Origin: Lachnospiraceae bacterium
GTDB lineage: Bacteria > Bacillota > Clostridia > Lachnospirales > Anaerotignaceae
DNA: 64,000 nt
Assembly (NCBI GenBank): GCA_910576545.1
Contig: CAJTKM010000003.1
Location: 124,001 to 188,000, forward strand
Direction: 5' to 3'
Within the stretch, counting starts at the first letter, position 1. Every line of letters starts with the position of its first letter. Below, piece after piece: positions 32,646 through 41,900 of this stretch. The position numbers and the translations under genes were made by a program. The notes beneath the pieces were generated by a model. The model did not search any database and was not told the origin of the DNA. It saw nothing but the letters and a program-made list of their open reading frames with translations.

Positions 32646-33077
32646 ATGGAATACAGCGAGAAAGTAATGGACCATTTTATGAACCCAAGAAACGTAGGCG
32701 AGATTGCGGACGCAAGCGGTATCGGGCAGGTCGGCAATGCGAAATGCGGCGATATCATGAAAGTATATCTGAAAATTGAAGACGGTATCGTGCAGGATGC
32801 AAAATTTAAGACCTTCGGCTGTGGCGCGGCTGTGGCAACCAGTTCTATGGCAACGGAACTGGTGAAGGGCAAAAGCGTGCAGGATGCACTGACAGTGACG
32901 AATAAAGCCGTCATGGAGGCTTTGGACGGTCTGCCGCCTGCAAAGATACACTGTTCCTGTCTGGCGGAGGAGGCCCTGCACGCCGCGCTCTGGGATTACG
33001 CAGAGAAAAACCATATTGTGATAGAGGGCTTAAAGCCGCCTGTGGAGGATGTGGACGAACGCCATCATGCGGAATGA
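32646..33077 (+). CDS. nifU: Fe-S cluster assembly scaffold NifU/IscU
   Basis: A 143-residue scaffold on which NifS-derived sulfur and iron form clusters. Seen: MDHFMNPRNVGEI, NAKCGDIMKVYLKIEDG, FKTFGCGAAVATSSMATEL and KIHCSCLAEEALHAAL, giving the three conserved cysteines and the Asp of GDIM. It lacks the C-terminal domains of nitrogen-fixation NifU. AAGGAGG precedes the ATG; cotranscribed with nifS. Confidence 0.96.
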   Translation: MEYSEKVMDHFMNPRNVGEIADASGIGQVGNAKCGDIMKVYLKIEDGIVQDAKFKTFGCGAAVATSSMATELVKGKSVQDALTVTNKAVMEALDGLPPAKIHCSCLAEEALHAALWDYAEKNHIVIEGLKPPVEDVDERHHAE

Positions 33078-33223
33078 CGTGCAGCAATAAAAAACCTGAC
33101 GGAAGGGAGTTGTTTTCTCTCTTCCGTTTTATTTCGCACGGAAATATGGAAACAGGAGATTTCTGCATATATGCCATGTTTTTCCAATATATTAAAAGGA
33201 CTATGAAAAATGGGGTGTCTGCT

Positions 33224-35167
33224 ATGGAACGTCCTACGATTGGCGCGAAAAAGAAGCTGCTGGTATTTCTGTTCTGCGCGGTATTCGGATATCTGCTGCT
33301 TTTTGGGCGCATACTGTTCATTGAGTTTTTCCGCGCGGAGGAATGGCAGGAACTGGCATACGAACAGCAGACGCGCGACCGTCTTATCACGCCAAAGCGG
33401 GGTTCCATACTCGACCGCAACGGGGAGGGGATTGCCCTGACGGAAACTGTCTGCGCGGTCAGCGTGATTCCTGTGCAGGTAAAAGAGAAGGAAAAAACGG
33501 CGGCTTTCCTTGCGGAAATGCTGGAACTGGAGCAGACGGAGGTGTTGGAAAAAATCAGCCAGAATGTCGCGCTGGTACGTATCAAAACAAAGGTGGATAC
33601 TGAAACGGCTGCGAAGGTACGAAAGGCAGAGCTGCCGGGCGTAGAGGTAGATGAGGATGTCCGCCGAGTCTACCCATATTCGGAAATGGCAGCGCAGGTG
33701 GTCGGATTTGTCGGGAAAGATAATCAGGGCATCATCGGGCTGGAAGCGAAGTATGACGAACTTCTGGAAGGCAAACAGGGGAAAATACTGACGCTGACAG
33801 ATTCAAGGGGGAACGAGGTGGAGAGCAAACAGGACCGGATCCCGCCGGAGGACGGGAAAAACCTTGTGACAACGCTGGATGTTGTTTTGCAGCAGTATGC
33901 AGAACAGACCATTGCCAAGGCGGTGGAAAGCAAGGGAGCAAAGCGGGGCGTTATCATCATGCTGAACCCGCAGAACGGGGAAATATATGCAATGGCAAAT
34001 TACCCCTTTTTCGACCTGAACGACCCGTTTACGATGCAGGACCCGGAACTCGCGGCGCAGTGGGACAGTTTTTCACAGGAAGAAAAAAACGATTTGCTAA
34101 ACCAGATGTGGCGGAATACGGCAATCAATGATACATATGAGCCGGGCAGCACATTCAAAATCATAACTTCCTCGGCAGGCTTGGAGGAAAAAGTCGTCAC
34201 GCCGGAAAGCAGCTTCTATTGCAGGGGCTTTCATGTGGCAGGCGGCAGGCAGATTAAATGCTGGCGTTATCCCCGCACGCATGGCGCTGAAACCTTTGTG
34301 CAGGGTGTGCAAAATTCCTGCAACCCCGTATTTATGGAGATTGGCGAACGGCTGGGTGCGGAAACCTTTCTGGAATATATGCAGAAATTTGGCTTTGCGC
34401 AGAAAACAGGTGTAGATTTGGCAGGAGAAGCCGTTGGTATCATTCATAAACTGGAAAATATCGGCCCTGTGGAGCTTGCAACGATGAGCTTTGGGCAATC
34501 CTTCCAGATTACGCCATTACAGCTGCTGCGGGCAGCTTCGGCAATTGTGAACGGCGGGCGGCTCATTACGCCACATTTTGCATTGGGCATTGCGGACGAG
34601 GAAGGGAACCTGGTGGAAAGCTTCGTGTATGATGAGGGAGAGCAGATAATTTCTGTGGAAACCTCGGAAACGATGAAGAAAATACTGGAAAGCGTTGTAG
34701 CGGAGGGGACGGGCAGCAAGGCGTATCTGCCGGGCTACCGCATTGGCGGGAAAACAGCTACCTCTGAAAAGCTGCCGCGCAGAAGCGGGAAATATATTGC
34801 TTCGTTTATGTCCTTTGCGCCGGCGGAAAACCCGCAGGTCATGGCACTGGTGCTGATTGATGAGCCGCAGGGCGTATATTACGGCGGCACTGTGGCGGGA
34901 CCCGTAATGCAGGAATTATTGAAAAATGCACTGCCGTATCTTGGCATAGAGCCGGTCTATAATGAAAAAGAGGCTGAGGAAGCGGCTGAGGCGCAGACAG
35001 AGGTGCCAGACGTAACAGGAATGGCGCCCGCGCAGGCGAAAAATATGTTGTATCAGGCGGGGCTTTCTTCTGAATACAGAGGAGAAGGGGAAACAGTCAG
35101 CAGACAGCTGCCGCCAGCAGGGGAAACGGTGAACAGGGGGACAAAGGCGGTATTATATCTGGAATAA
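33224..35167 (+). CDS. spoVD: SpoVD-type class B penicillin-binding protein with C-terminal PASTA domain
   Basis: A 647-residue transpeptidase with an N-terminal membrane anchor (LLVFLFCAVFGYLLLFGRIL), a dimerisation domain from TPKRGSILDRNGEGIALTE, and the transpeptidase with EPGSTFKI (SxxK), NSCNP (SxN) and GGKTATSEKLP in place of the KTG box. KTA is common in SpoVD. The final PASTA repeat (VPDVTGMAPAQAKNML to TKAVLYLE) and the text DEPQGVYYGG also favour SpoVD, needed for spore cortex, over FtsI. Start: ATG 33224 after GGGG; GTG 33215 or ATG 33203 remain possible. Confidence 0.88.
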   Translation: MERPTIGAKKKLLVFLFCAVFGYLLLFGRILFIEFFRAEEWQELAYEQQTRDRLITPKRGSILDRNGEGIALTETVCAVSVIPVQVKEKEKTAAFLAEMLELEQTEVLEKISQNVALVRIKTKVDTETAAKVRKAELPGVEVDEDVRRVYPYSEMAAQVVGFVGKDNQGIIGLEAKYDELLEGKQGKILTLTDSRGNEVESKQDRIPPEDGKNLVTTLDVVLQQYAEQTIAKAVESKGAKRGVIIMLNPQNGEIYAMANYPFFDLNDPFTMQDPELAAQWDSFSQEEKNDLLNQMWRNTAINDTYEPGSTFKIITSSAGLEEKVVTPESSFYCRGFHVAGGRQIKCWRYPRTHGAETFVQGVQNSCNPVFMEIGERLGAETFLEYMQKFGFAQKTGVDLAGEAVGIIHKLENIGPVELATMSFGQSFQITPLQLLRAASAIVNGGRLITPHFALGIADEEGNLVESFVYDEGEQIISVETSETMKKILESVVAEGTGSKAYLPGYRIGGKTATSEKLPRRSGKYIASFMSFAPAENPQVMALVLIDEPQGVYYGGTVAGPVMQELLKNALPYLGIEPVYNEKEAEEAAEAQTEVPDVTGMAPAQAKNMLYQAGLSSEYRGEGETVSRQLPPAGETVNRGTKAVLYLE

Positions 35168-35249
35168 GCCCAAAAAACGGCAGCGTGGAAAAATTTGGTA
35201 CATACAGTTTGCGGCGCAGGATATATTTTTCGGAATCCAGACCGGAATC

Positions 35250-35285
35250 AAAAACGATATGAGCAGGCTGGCCCATACCGTTTTT
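35250..35285. terminator. Bidirectional terminator between spoVD and pncB
   Basis: AAAAACG-A-TATG-A-GC pairs with GC-C-CATA-C-CGTTTTT. The A and T flanks let it work for the two convergent genes. Confidence 0.75.
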
Positions 35286-35305
35286 GGTGCTGTTTTTTAT
35301 TTATA

Positions 35306-36760
35306 TTACAGACCGCTCAATTCATCAATCAGTTTCGATTTCAGCTGAACAAGCTTTTCCGAGAGATCGACAGGGACGATATCAGGGTTATTCAGCCGCA
35401 TGTGTTCATCCCAAAGGGATTCCTTTTCCCTGTTGCAGTAAGCCTGTATTTCCATAGTGGGAGGACATTCATATACCAGTTTTCCGTCTATAAAGACAGG
35501 CTGAAGCAGCTCCCGCACATGGTAAGAATTTGCAGGCAGGCGCATATTTCTCCACTTTGCGCTGGTATCGTAGATTTCCAGCGGTTCGTTTTCGTTGATG
35601 GTTTCTTCATCCAGTGCAATCAGGTCTGCCTTGATTTTTCCGGTGGTGTTATCATAAATACGGAACACCTTTTTGATTCCGGGGTTGGTGACTTTTTCGG
35701 GGTTATTGGACAGCTTGATTTTCGGAATGAACTGTCCGTTTTCGTTTTCTTCTGCCGCCAGCTTATATACGCCGCCGAAAGCAGGGCAGTCATCACAGGT
35801 GATGAGCTTTGTGCCGACACCCCAAAGGCTGATTTTCGCGCCCTGTAATTTCAGGCTGGCAATCAGGTTTTCGTCCAAATCGCTGGATGCGCTGATAACA
35901 GCATCGGGGAAACCGGCTTCTTCCAGCATGGCTTTAGCGCGCTTGGAAAGGTAGGCAAGGTCGCCGCTGTCAAGGCGTATGCCGTAATTCCGCAGAGGGA
36001 TGCCTGCCGCGCGCATCTCCTGAAATACCTTTATGGCGTTGGGGACGCCGCTTTTCAGTGTGCTGTAAGTATCCACAAGGAGCAGACATGCATCGGGGAA
36101 CAGCCGCGCATATTCGCGGAAAGCGGTCAGCTCGTCAGGGAAGCTCATGACCCAGCTGTGGGCGTGCGTACCCTTTATGGGGACGTCAAACAGCCGCCCG
36201 GTCAGGACGTTGCTGGTGCCGCAGCAGCCGCCAATCACGGCCGCTCTCGCGCCCAGCGTGCCCGCATCCGGTCCCTGTGCGCGGCGAAGCCCGAATTCCA
36301 TGACAGGGTCGCCCTGTGCTGCCCAGCAGACGCGGGATGCTTTTGTGGCAATCAGGCTTTGATGGTTGATGATGTTCAAAAGTGCGGTTTCAATCAGCTG
36401 TGCCTCAATGATGGGAGCCTTTATGCGCATCAGCGGCTCATGCGGAAACACAACCGTCCCTTCGGGAATGGCATAAATTTCGCCTGTAAAGCGGAATGTC
36501 CGCAGATAGTCGACAAAATCAGCCGAAAACAGGTTCAGCCCTTCCAGATAGGCAATGTCCTCCTCGGTAAAACGAAGTCCATCGATGTATTCAATGGCCT
36601 GCTGAAGCCCGGCGGCAATCGCGTAGCCGTTTCCGCTGGGATTTTTGCGATAGAACAGGTCGAAAACGACCTGCTTGCGGTACGCGCCTGTTTCATAGTA
36701 GCCCTGCATCATGGTCAGCTCATATAAGTCCGTCAGCAGTGCCAAATCTCGTCCTTTCAT
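35306..36760 (-). CDS. pncB: Nicotinate phosphoribosyltransferase
   Basis: A 484-residue enzyme that joins nicotinate to PRPP, salvaging vitamin B3 to NaMN. Seen: LLTDLYELTMMQGYYETG at the start, FGLRRAQGPDAG, GCCGTSNVLTGRLFDVPIKGTHAHSWVMSF split around the catalytic His, and RLDSGDLAYLSKRAK with the PRPP-binding core. Length fits the long bacterial type. AAAGGAG precedes the ATG. Single gene on the minus strand. Confidence 0.95.
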   Translation of the reverse strand: MKGRDLALLTDLYELTMMQGYYETGAYRKQVVFDLFYRKNPSGNGYAIAAGLQQAIEYIDGLRFTEEDIAYLEGLNLFSADFVDYLRTFRFTGEIYAIPEGTVVFPHEPLMRIKAPIIEAQLIETALLNIINHQSLIATKASRVCWAAQGDPVMEFGLRRAQGPDAGTLGARAAVIGGCCGTSNVLTGRLFDVPIKGTHAHSWVMSFPDELTAFREYARLFPDACLLLVDTYSTLKSGVPNAIKVFQEMRAAGIPLRNYGIRLDSGDLAYLSKRAKAMLEEAGFPDAVISASSDLDENLIASLKLQGAKISLWGVGTKLITCDDCPAFGGVYKLAAEENENGQFIPKIKLSNNPEKVTNPGIKKVFRIYDNTTGKIKADLIALDEETINENEPLEIYDTSAKWRNMRLPANSYHVRELLQPVFIDGKLVYECPPTMEIQAYCNREKESLWDEHMRLNNPDIVPVDLSEKLVQLKSKLIDELSGL

Positions 36761-36899
36761 TTTGAAATCTCCTTTTTTCTTCTGCGGGGCTGCCGCAGAA
36801 TGTCGTCATATCGGTCATATCTTTTTGATTATACCTGTGATTGCGAAAAAAAGCAAATCTTTTTGCCTACTGCGAAAGAGGCAGATTTGCAGATATTGC

Positions 36900-36927
36900 T
36901 TGCTTTCTGCATTCCGCATGATACAAT
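36900..36927 (+). promoter_or_regulatory. Promoter of the YczE-like gene
   Basis: TTGCTT (36900-36905) and TACAAT (36922-36927) with 16-base spacing, 66 bases before the next start codon. Confidence 0.55.
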
Positions 36928-36992
36928 AGGAGAACAGCGCGAAGTCGCGGCAGTGGTTCTGCGTTGAGAATATAAATTTTGGAGGCGGAAAA

Positions 36993-37628
36993 ATGGGCGG
37001 AGAAAAGAAAACAAAACGGCTGCTGATGATGCTTGCGGGAAACCTGCTGATTGGCGTAGGCGTGGCGTTTTACCGTATGAGCGGGTTCGGTGCGGACCCG
37101 TATACCTGTATGAATCTGGGCGTCAGCGGGTTTTTGGGAATGTCATTTGGAAATTGGCAGCTGCTTATGAATATTATGCTGCTGGCTGCCGTCTGGTTTA
37201 CCGTAAGAAACTGCATCGGCCTGGGGACGCTTGTGAATATGGTCTTTGTCGGCTATACGGCGGATTTCCTCTGCTGGCTGTTTTTGGAACAGTTGGGGTT
37301 GTCTGTGGGCATGCCTCTGCGGATTGCGTTCCTGCTTTTGGGAATGCTGTTCCTGTCATTCGGCTGTGCATGTTACATGTCGGCGGAAATGGGCATTGCG
37401 CCCTATGACAGCGCGGCGTTTATCATCACGAAATATGCGGGGGAACGTGTTTCCTTCCGCGCGGCGAGGATTGCAACGGATGTTACGGTGGTGCTTGTCG
37501 GTATTATGTTCTGCATTGCAGGGGGAAACAGTGTCTGGCAGGCGGCGGGACTGGGGACGGTCATTTGTTCCCTCTGCAACGGGCCGCTGATACAATATTT
37601 CCGGAGCATACTCCAGATAAGAGCATAA
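36993..37628 (+). CDS. YczE/YitT-like integral membrane protein
   Basis: A 211-residue protein with five to six membrane helices. The pattern LAGNLLIGVGVAFYRMSGFGADPYTCMN followed by LGMSFGNWQLLMNIMLL and GCACYMSAEMGIAPYDSAAF is that of the YczE group (GxGxDPxxxxxxG, and MGxAPYD). Proteins of this group are poorly characterised; some affect lipopeptide production. Its ATG follows GGAGGCGG, and the CYTH gene starts 12 bases downstream. Confidence 0.85.
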   Translation: MGGEKKTKRLLMMLAGNLLIGVGVAFYRMSGFGADPYTCMNLGVSGFLGMSFGNWQLLMNIMLLAAVWFTVRNCIGLGTLVNMVFVGYTADFLCWLFLEQLGLSVGMPLRIAFLLLGMLFLSFGCACYMSAEMGIAPYDSAAFIITKYAGERVSFRAARIATDVTVVLVGIMFCIAGGNSVWQAAGLGTVICSLCNGPLIQYFRSILQIRA

Positions 37629-37640
37629 GGAGGGAAAAGA

Positions 37641-38105
37641 ATGGAAATTGAGAGGAAATTTTTAACAGAGAGGGAGAAGATTCCTTTTGACATTACGGCG
37701 TTTCCATGTATGGAGATCACACAGGCATATATTGGCTTTTCGCCGGTCATACGTATTCGCCGCAGCAATGAGGCGTATATTCTGACAGTAAAGGGCAAGG
37801 GGCTTTTGGCTCGTGAGGAATTTGAACTGCCGCTGGAACAGGAGGAATATGAAGCCCTGCAAAAAAAGGCGGAAGGGGAGAGTATAGTCAAAAAACGCTG
37901 GCTCGTGCCGCTTGCGGGAGGGCTGACTGCCGAGGTGGATTTTTATGAGGGTACACTGAGCGGGCTTGTAACAACAGAGGTGGAATTTCCATCGCTGGCG
38001 GAGGCGGAGGCATTTGTCCCGCCGGAATGGTTCGGAAGGGATATCAGCCGCGAAAAGCAGTATAAAAATGCCGCGCTTGCGCGCTTTGGCTTACCCCTGT
38101 CATGA
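37641..38105 (+). CDS. CYTH-domain protein (triphosphate tunnel enzyme)
   Basis: A 154-residue CYTH protein: MEIERKFL is the ExExK signature, followed by VIRIRRSNEAYILTVKGKG and REEFELPL, then a C-terminal AEVDFYEGTLSGLVTTEVEF. These tunnel-fold enzymes hydrolyse tripolyphosphate or nucleoside triphosphates; adenylate cyclase activity is confined to a few members. AAGGAGGG precedes the ATG. Cotranscribed with the YczE-like gene. Confidence 0.92.
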   Translation: MEIERKFLTEREKIPFDITAFPCMEITQAYIGFSPVIRIRRSNEAYILTVKGKGLLAREEFELPLEQEEYEALQKKAEGESIVKKRWLVPLAGGLTAEVDFYEGTLSGLVTTEVEFPSLAEAEAFVPPEWFGRDISREKQYKNAALARFGLPLS

Positions 38106-38130
38106 AACAGCAGGATAGCGGAAGTAAAAT

Positions 38131-38157
38131 AAAAAACCCAGAGAAAATTCTCTGGGT
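38131..38157 (-). terminator. tRNA-Leu terminator
   Basis: ACCCAGAGAA (38136-38145) and TTCTCTGGGT (38148-38157) form a perfect stem. On the minus strand it is followed by TTTTTT, seven bases after the tRNA 3' end. Confidence 0.85.
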
Positions 38158-38163
38158 CAATTC

Positions 38164-38247
38164 TGCGGCTGGTGGGACTCGAACCCACACGGTATCACTA
38201 CCGCCAGATTTTGAGTCTGGTGCGTCTGCCAGTTCCGCCACAGCCGC
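38164..38247 (-). tRNA. tRNA-Leu(CAA)
   Basis: On the minus strand the acceptor stem is GCGGCTG/CAGCCGC, the anticodon arm CCAGA-CTCAAAA-TCTGG gives anticodon CAA (leucine, UUG), and the T arm is GTGGG-TTCGAGT-CCCAC. A long variable arm, as in all class II leucine tRNAs, precedes it. The discriminator is A and CCA is not encoded. Length 84 bases. Confidence 0.97.
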
Positions 38248-38376
38248 AAATAAACTGCTTGATTATATTACCATAAAACATGGAAGAATGCAAGCAGTTT
38301 TTTTAATTTTTGCAGATTTTTGCCGTTTGCAGGATAAGGGGAGCGTTTCCGCATGGTCAGAGCGGGGCAGAAAGCA

Positions 38377-38898
38377 TTATTCCCCTAAAATTTCTGGCTT
38401 CAGGTAATCTACGCCGAAGGTGTCTACCGTAACTTTTTCCATGACCTGCGGTTCACGCGGACGGTCAGAACGGTCGGTTTTGGTTTTCGCGATTGCGTCC
38501 ACAATTTCCATACCTTCCGTTACCTTGCCAAACGCGGCATACTGATGGTCCAAATGCGGCGCGTCCTCATGCATGATAAAAAACTGGGAACCCGCGCTGT
38601 CAGGGTGCATCGCCCGCGCCATGGAAAGCACGCCGGCAGTATGCTTCAGGTTATTTTCAAAACCGTTGAAGCCAAATTCGCCTTTTATGGTGTAGCCGGG
38701 GCCGCCCATGCCGGTGCCATCAGGGCAACCGCCCTGTATCATAAAACCGGGGATGACGCGATGGAAAATTTTCCCATTATAAAATCCCTTTTGAATCAGG
38801 GAAATAAAATTATTGACTGTATTTGGGGCGATTTCGGGGTAAAGTTCGGCTTTGATTACGCCGCCGTTCTGCATTTCGATTGTTACAACAGGATTCAT
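38377..38898 (-). CDS. Peptidyl-prolyl cis-trans isomerase (cyclophilin)
   Basis: A 173-residue cytosolic cyclophilin that speeds proline isomerisation in protein folding. Seen: [22 protein letters not shown], with the catalytic Arg of [30 protein letters not shown] and the short bacterial form without signal peptide. AAAGGAGAAAATGTT precedes the ATG. Single-gene transcript. Confidence 0.96.
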   Translation of the reverse strand: MNPVVTIEMQNGGVIKAELYPEIAPNTVNNFISLIQKGFYNGKIFHRVIPGFMIQGGCPDGTGMGGPGYTIKGEFGFNGFENNLKHTAGVLSMARAMHPDSAGSQFFIMHEDAPHLDHQYAAFGKVTEGMEIVDAIAKTKTDRSDRPREPQVMEKVTVDTFGVDYLKPEILGE

Positions 38899-39243
38899 AA
38901 CATTTTCTCCTTTTCTTGTTTAATTTTAGAACAGTTATTTGCGGATGCGGGATGCGTTGGGGAAAGGAAAATTCTGTTTCCCTGTTTTCCGGCATTCCCG
39001 CTTTCCAGCAGTATAACACAAACAAGCCTTTCCCGCAAATCTGTTTTTGCTGTATTCTTTTGTGTGAAAAAGTGTTGAAAAAATGCAGGTGCTTATGGTA
39101 TACTAAAACTGATATAATGACTATTGGCATTCCTCTCCGCTGTCTGTTTCCGCTGTTCGGCACCTGAAACTGTAAATCAGCTTTTGGAGAGAAAGAATGC
39201 CTGCAAACATTAAAAATTCCAGAAAGAAAGGAAGTCGTCAGAT
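38899..39243 (+). promoter_or_regulatory. Intergenic region with the chemoreceptor promoter
   Basis: This 345-base gap holds no gene. TTGAAA (39075-39080) and TATACT (39099-39104), 18 bases apart, form a likely sigma-A promoter, leaving a leader of about 130 bases. AGAAAGGAAG lies just before the start at 39244. No riboswitch-like fold was recognised. Confidence 0.6.
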
Positions 39244-40896
39244 ATGCGTAAGAGCATAAAGAAAATGGTTATGATAAGGGTAATTGCGACCCTTGCGGCG
39301 GTATTGCTGCTTAGTGCAATCACAGCGGTAAATATCTCGCGAATCCGTACAACGCAGGCGGAAAATGCTGCAGCCAGTGCGCTATTGGACCGGATAGAAA
39401 AAGCCGAAGTTGCGCATTATAAATGGGTTACGAATCTGAGCAATGCCCTTTATGCCGGCAAGGAATTTACTGGCAGTATCGACCCTACCACATGTGTTCT
39501 GGGCCAGTGGCTTTATGGGGAAACAAATTCTGAAAATGATGCAATTCTTTCCCTGCGTTCCCAGATGGAGCCTTTGCACAAGGAATTGCACCAGTCTGCT
39601 ACATACGTTTTGGATCTGCATGCGGCTGACCCTTTGGCGGCACAGGAATATTACCAGAATACCATACAGACAAACTTAACCACCCTGGTCGGCTTGATGG
39701 ATCAGGTCGTAACGGAGAGCACGCAGATGAGTGAGGATTGTGGGGTGCAGATTGAAAAAACAATCCGTTCCATGCAGATTTTATCTGTTATTTTCTGCCT
39801 GCTTGCACTGCTTTGCTTACTGAGCCTTGTGTTCTATGTCATGAAGCATGTTGTGCGTCCGATTATCTATGTTACAGAAAAGACCGCGCCTTTGCAGGAA
39901 GGCTGCCTGAACCTGGAGCTGGATTATCACGCAAACAACGAACTTGGCGACCTCTCGAAGACCATAGAGTCCTCCATGGAACTGATCCACCGTTATGTGG
40001 AGGATATTAACCACATTATGGGGCGGCTGTCTGAGGGCAACTTTGATGTCCATACATCGGAGCATTTTATTGGTGATTTCAAATCCATTGAACGCTCTAT
40101 CGACAGCTTTACGTCTACGCTGTCTACGGCGATTGCAAGCATCAGCAACGCAGAACGTCAGGTTTCCGGCAATGCGGAACAGCTGTCCAGCGGTGCGCAG
40201 GCTCTGGCGCAGGGTGCGACTGAACAGGCAAGCTCGGTAGAGGAGCTTTATGCAACGCTTGATGAGCTTTCCAAGAACGCAGAGAAGAATGTCGAAGCCG
40301 CATCTAAGGCACAGGAAAACGCACGCCTGACCGGCGAACAGGTTACGGTCAGCCGCAACCAGATGGAACAGATGGTTGCCGCGATGCAGGATATTTCTAC
40401 AGCTTCTCAGGAGATTGGTAATATCATTGCGACGATCGAAAATATTGCTTTGCAGACAAATATCCTTTCATTAAATGCGGCTGTTGAGGCGGCACGTGCG
40501 GGCGCGGCAGGCAAGGGCTTTGCTGTGGTATCCGAGGAAGTGCGTAATCTGGCGGCACAGTCTGATCAGGCGGCAAAGGCGACAAAAGAATTGATTGAAA
40601 ATTCTGTCGGAGCGGCGGAAAGAGGACAGCACATTGTGGATGAGGTTTCTGCCAGCCTGCAAAAGACGCTCCAGTTGGTAATGAGCTCGAATCAGGTAAT
40701 CGGTACGATTGCAGATGCTGTACGCAATGAGGCGAATACCATTTCTCAGGTAACACAGGGTATCGGACAGATTTCCGTTGTTGTGCAGACAAACTCTGCC
40801 AGCAGCGAAGAATCTGCGGCGGTCAGCGCGGAACTGTTCAATCAGGTGCGTGTACTGCGGGATCAGACAAAACGCTTTAATTTGAAACACTCCTGA
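39244..40896 (+). CDS. Methyl-accepting chemotaxis protein with external CZB-like zinc motif
   Basis: A 550-residue transmembrane chemoreceptor. TM1 is at about 8-28 and TM2 at about 176-200, with an external four-helix-type sensor between. In it H58-x2-W61, C84-x-LG-x-W89-L and H112-x3-H116 reproduce the chemoreceptor zinc-binding (CZB) motif, which is usually cytosolic and C-terminal. HAMP follows ([15 protein letters not shown]), then the signalling hairpin with [27 protein letters not shown]. No che genes are near. It probably senses zinc or a zinc-dependent oxidant signal; this is inference. Confidence 0.92.
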   Translation: MRKSIKKMVMIRVIATLAAVLLLSAITAVNISRIRTTQAENAAASALLDRIEKAEVAHYKWVTNLSNALYAGKEFTGSIDPTTCVLGQWLYGETNSENDAILSLRSQMEPLHKELHQSATYVLDLHAADPLAAQEYYQNTIQTNLTTLVGLMDQVVTESTQMSEDCGVQIEKTIRSMQILSVIFCLLALLCLLSLVFYVMKHVVRPIIYVTEKTAPLQEGCLNLELDYHANNELGDLSKTIESSMELIHRYVEDINHIMGRLSEGNFDVHTSEHFIGDFKSIERSIDSFTSTLSTAIASISNAERQVSGNAEQLSSGAQALAQGATEQASSVEELYATLDELSKNAEKNVEAASKAQENARLTGEQVTVSRNQMEQMVAAMQDISTASQEIGNIIATIENIALQTNILSLNAAVEAARAGAAGKGFAVVSEEVRNLAAQSDQAAKATKELIENSVGAAERGQHIVDEVSASLQKTLQLVMSSNQVIGTIADAVRNEANTISQVTQGIGQISVVVQTNSASSEESAAVSAELFNQVRVLRDQTKRFNLKHS

Positions 40897-40914
40897 TTTC
40901 TGAATGAATAAGAA

Positions 40915-40947
40915 AAGCGGCTTTACTCATTTTGAGTGAAGCCGCTT
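40915..40947 (+). terminator. Chemoreceptor gene terminator
   Basis: AAGCGGCTTTACTCA and TGAGTGAAGCCGCTT pair with one mismatch, 19 bases after the stop codon. Confidence 0.7.
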
Positions 40948-41040
40948 ATTTCATGCTTGTGCGATGTGAAAAAGGCACCTGGTACTGCCAAAGGCCAGTG
41001 AAATTACTGAAAGGTAGCCGGAACGGTCAGGCAGATAACA

Positions 41041-41075
41041 AAAAAATGGGCATTTCCAACAGGAAAGCCCATTTT
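41041..41075 (-). terminator. Terminator of the fatty-acid operon
   Basis: AAAAATGGGCATTTCC and GGAAAGCCCATTTTT form a stem with one bulge around AACA. Read on the minus strand it ends in a T-run, 42 bases after the accA stop. Confidence 0.8.
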
Positions 41076-41117
41076 TATATGCTTTACGATATTTGACAGT
41101 TGAACAGGAACCATACA

Positions 41118-41900
41118 TTACTCTGCCCAGCGTCCCAGCTTACGGAACCGCTGATAGCGTTCCTCTGCCAGTTTTTCGCCCGGTGTACGGGAATAACCTT
41201 TCAAATCCAGAACAAGCCGCTCTTTCAGGCTTTCGCACATACGGGAGAAATGTACAAAATCCTCAGAAATCATATCCTCTGCAACGCCAAATTCCGTCAT
41301 ATCCTCCGCTGTGATATGCAGACATTCCGCCGCATCTGCCGCGAGTTTTGCGTCTTCCCAGAGTATGCTTGCGCAGCCCTCCGGAGAGATGACTGAAAAT
41401 ACCGCATTTTCCAGCATATACACTCTGTTTGCTACGGAAAGCCCCAGAGCACCGCCGCTGCCGCCTTCCCCGATAACGATAGTAATGATGGGCGTTTTCA
41501 ACGCCATCATCTGCATCAGGTTATCAGCAATTGCCTGCCCCTGACCGCGTTCCTCTGCATCCTCTCCGCAGAATGCACCAGAGGTATCCACGAAGCAGAT
41601 AACTGGGCGGGAAAACTTTTCTGCCTGTTTCATCAGTCGCAAAGCCTTGCGATAGCCCTCCGGCATCGGGCAGCCAAATCTGCACTGAATACGTTCCTCC
41701 AAATTGCGCCCGCGCTCAATGCCGATAAATGTCACAGGAATTTCGCCAAGCAGCCCTATACCGCCGATTACAGCAGGGTCGTCAGCGTATTTCCTGTCGC
41801 CGTGCAGTTCTGTGCGTTCGGAAAAGAGGCGTTCAATATAGGCTCTGGCAGTTGGGCGTTCTGCGTCCCTTGCCGCCTGTAATCGTTCGTAAGCCCTCAT
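41118..41900 (-). CDS. accA: Acetyl-CoA carboxylase carboxyltransferase subunit alpha
   Basis: A 260-residue subunit which with AccD moves the carboxyl from biotin to acetyl-CoA, giving malonyl-CoA. Seen: ARAYIERLFSERTELHGDR, FGCPMPEGYRKALRLMKQAEKF, CFVDTSGAFCGEDAEERGQG and IGEGGSGGALGLSVANRVYML with EGCASILW. Slightly shorter at the N terminus than E. coli AccA, as usual in clostridia. Overlaps accD by four bases and is last in the operon. Confidence 0.97.
   Translation of the reverse strand: MRAYERLQAARDAERPTARAYIERLFSERTELHGDRKYADDPAVIGGIGLLGEIPVTFIGIERGRNLEERIQCRFGCPMPEGYRKALRLMKQAEKFSRPVICFVDTSGAFCGEDAEERGQGQAIADNLMQMMALKTPIITIVIGEGGSGGALGLSVANRVYMLENAVFSVISPEGCASILWEDAKLAADAAECLHITAEDMTEFGVAEDMISEDFVHFSRMCESLKERLVLDLKGYSRTPGEKLAEERYQRFRKLGRWAE

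Noticed and set aside
33224-35167. Division protein FtsI rather than SpoVD
   Set aside because: KTAT motif, PASTA end and isolation from the mraW-ftsL cluster favour SpoVD, although FtsI-type function is not excluded.
38899-39243. Possible riboswitch in the long leader before the chemoreceptor
   Set aside because: No conserved riboswitch core such as the c-di-GMP class was recognised, and no stable paired core was seen.
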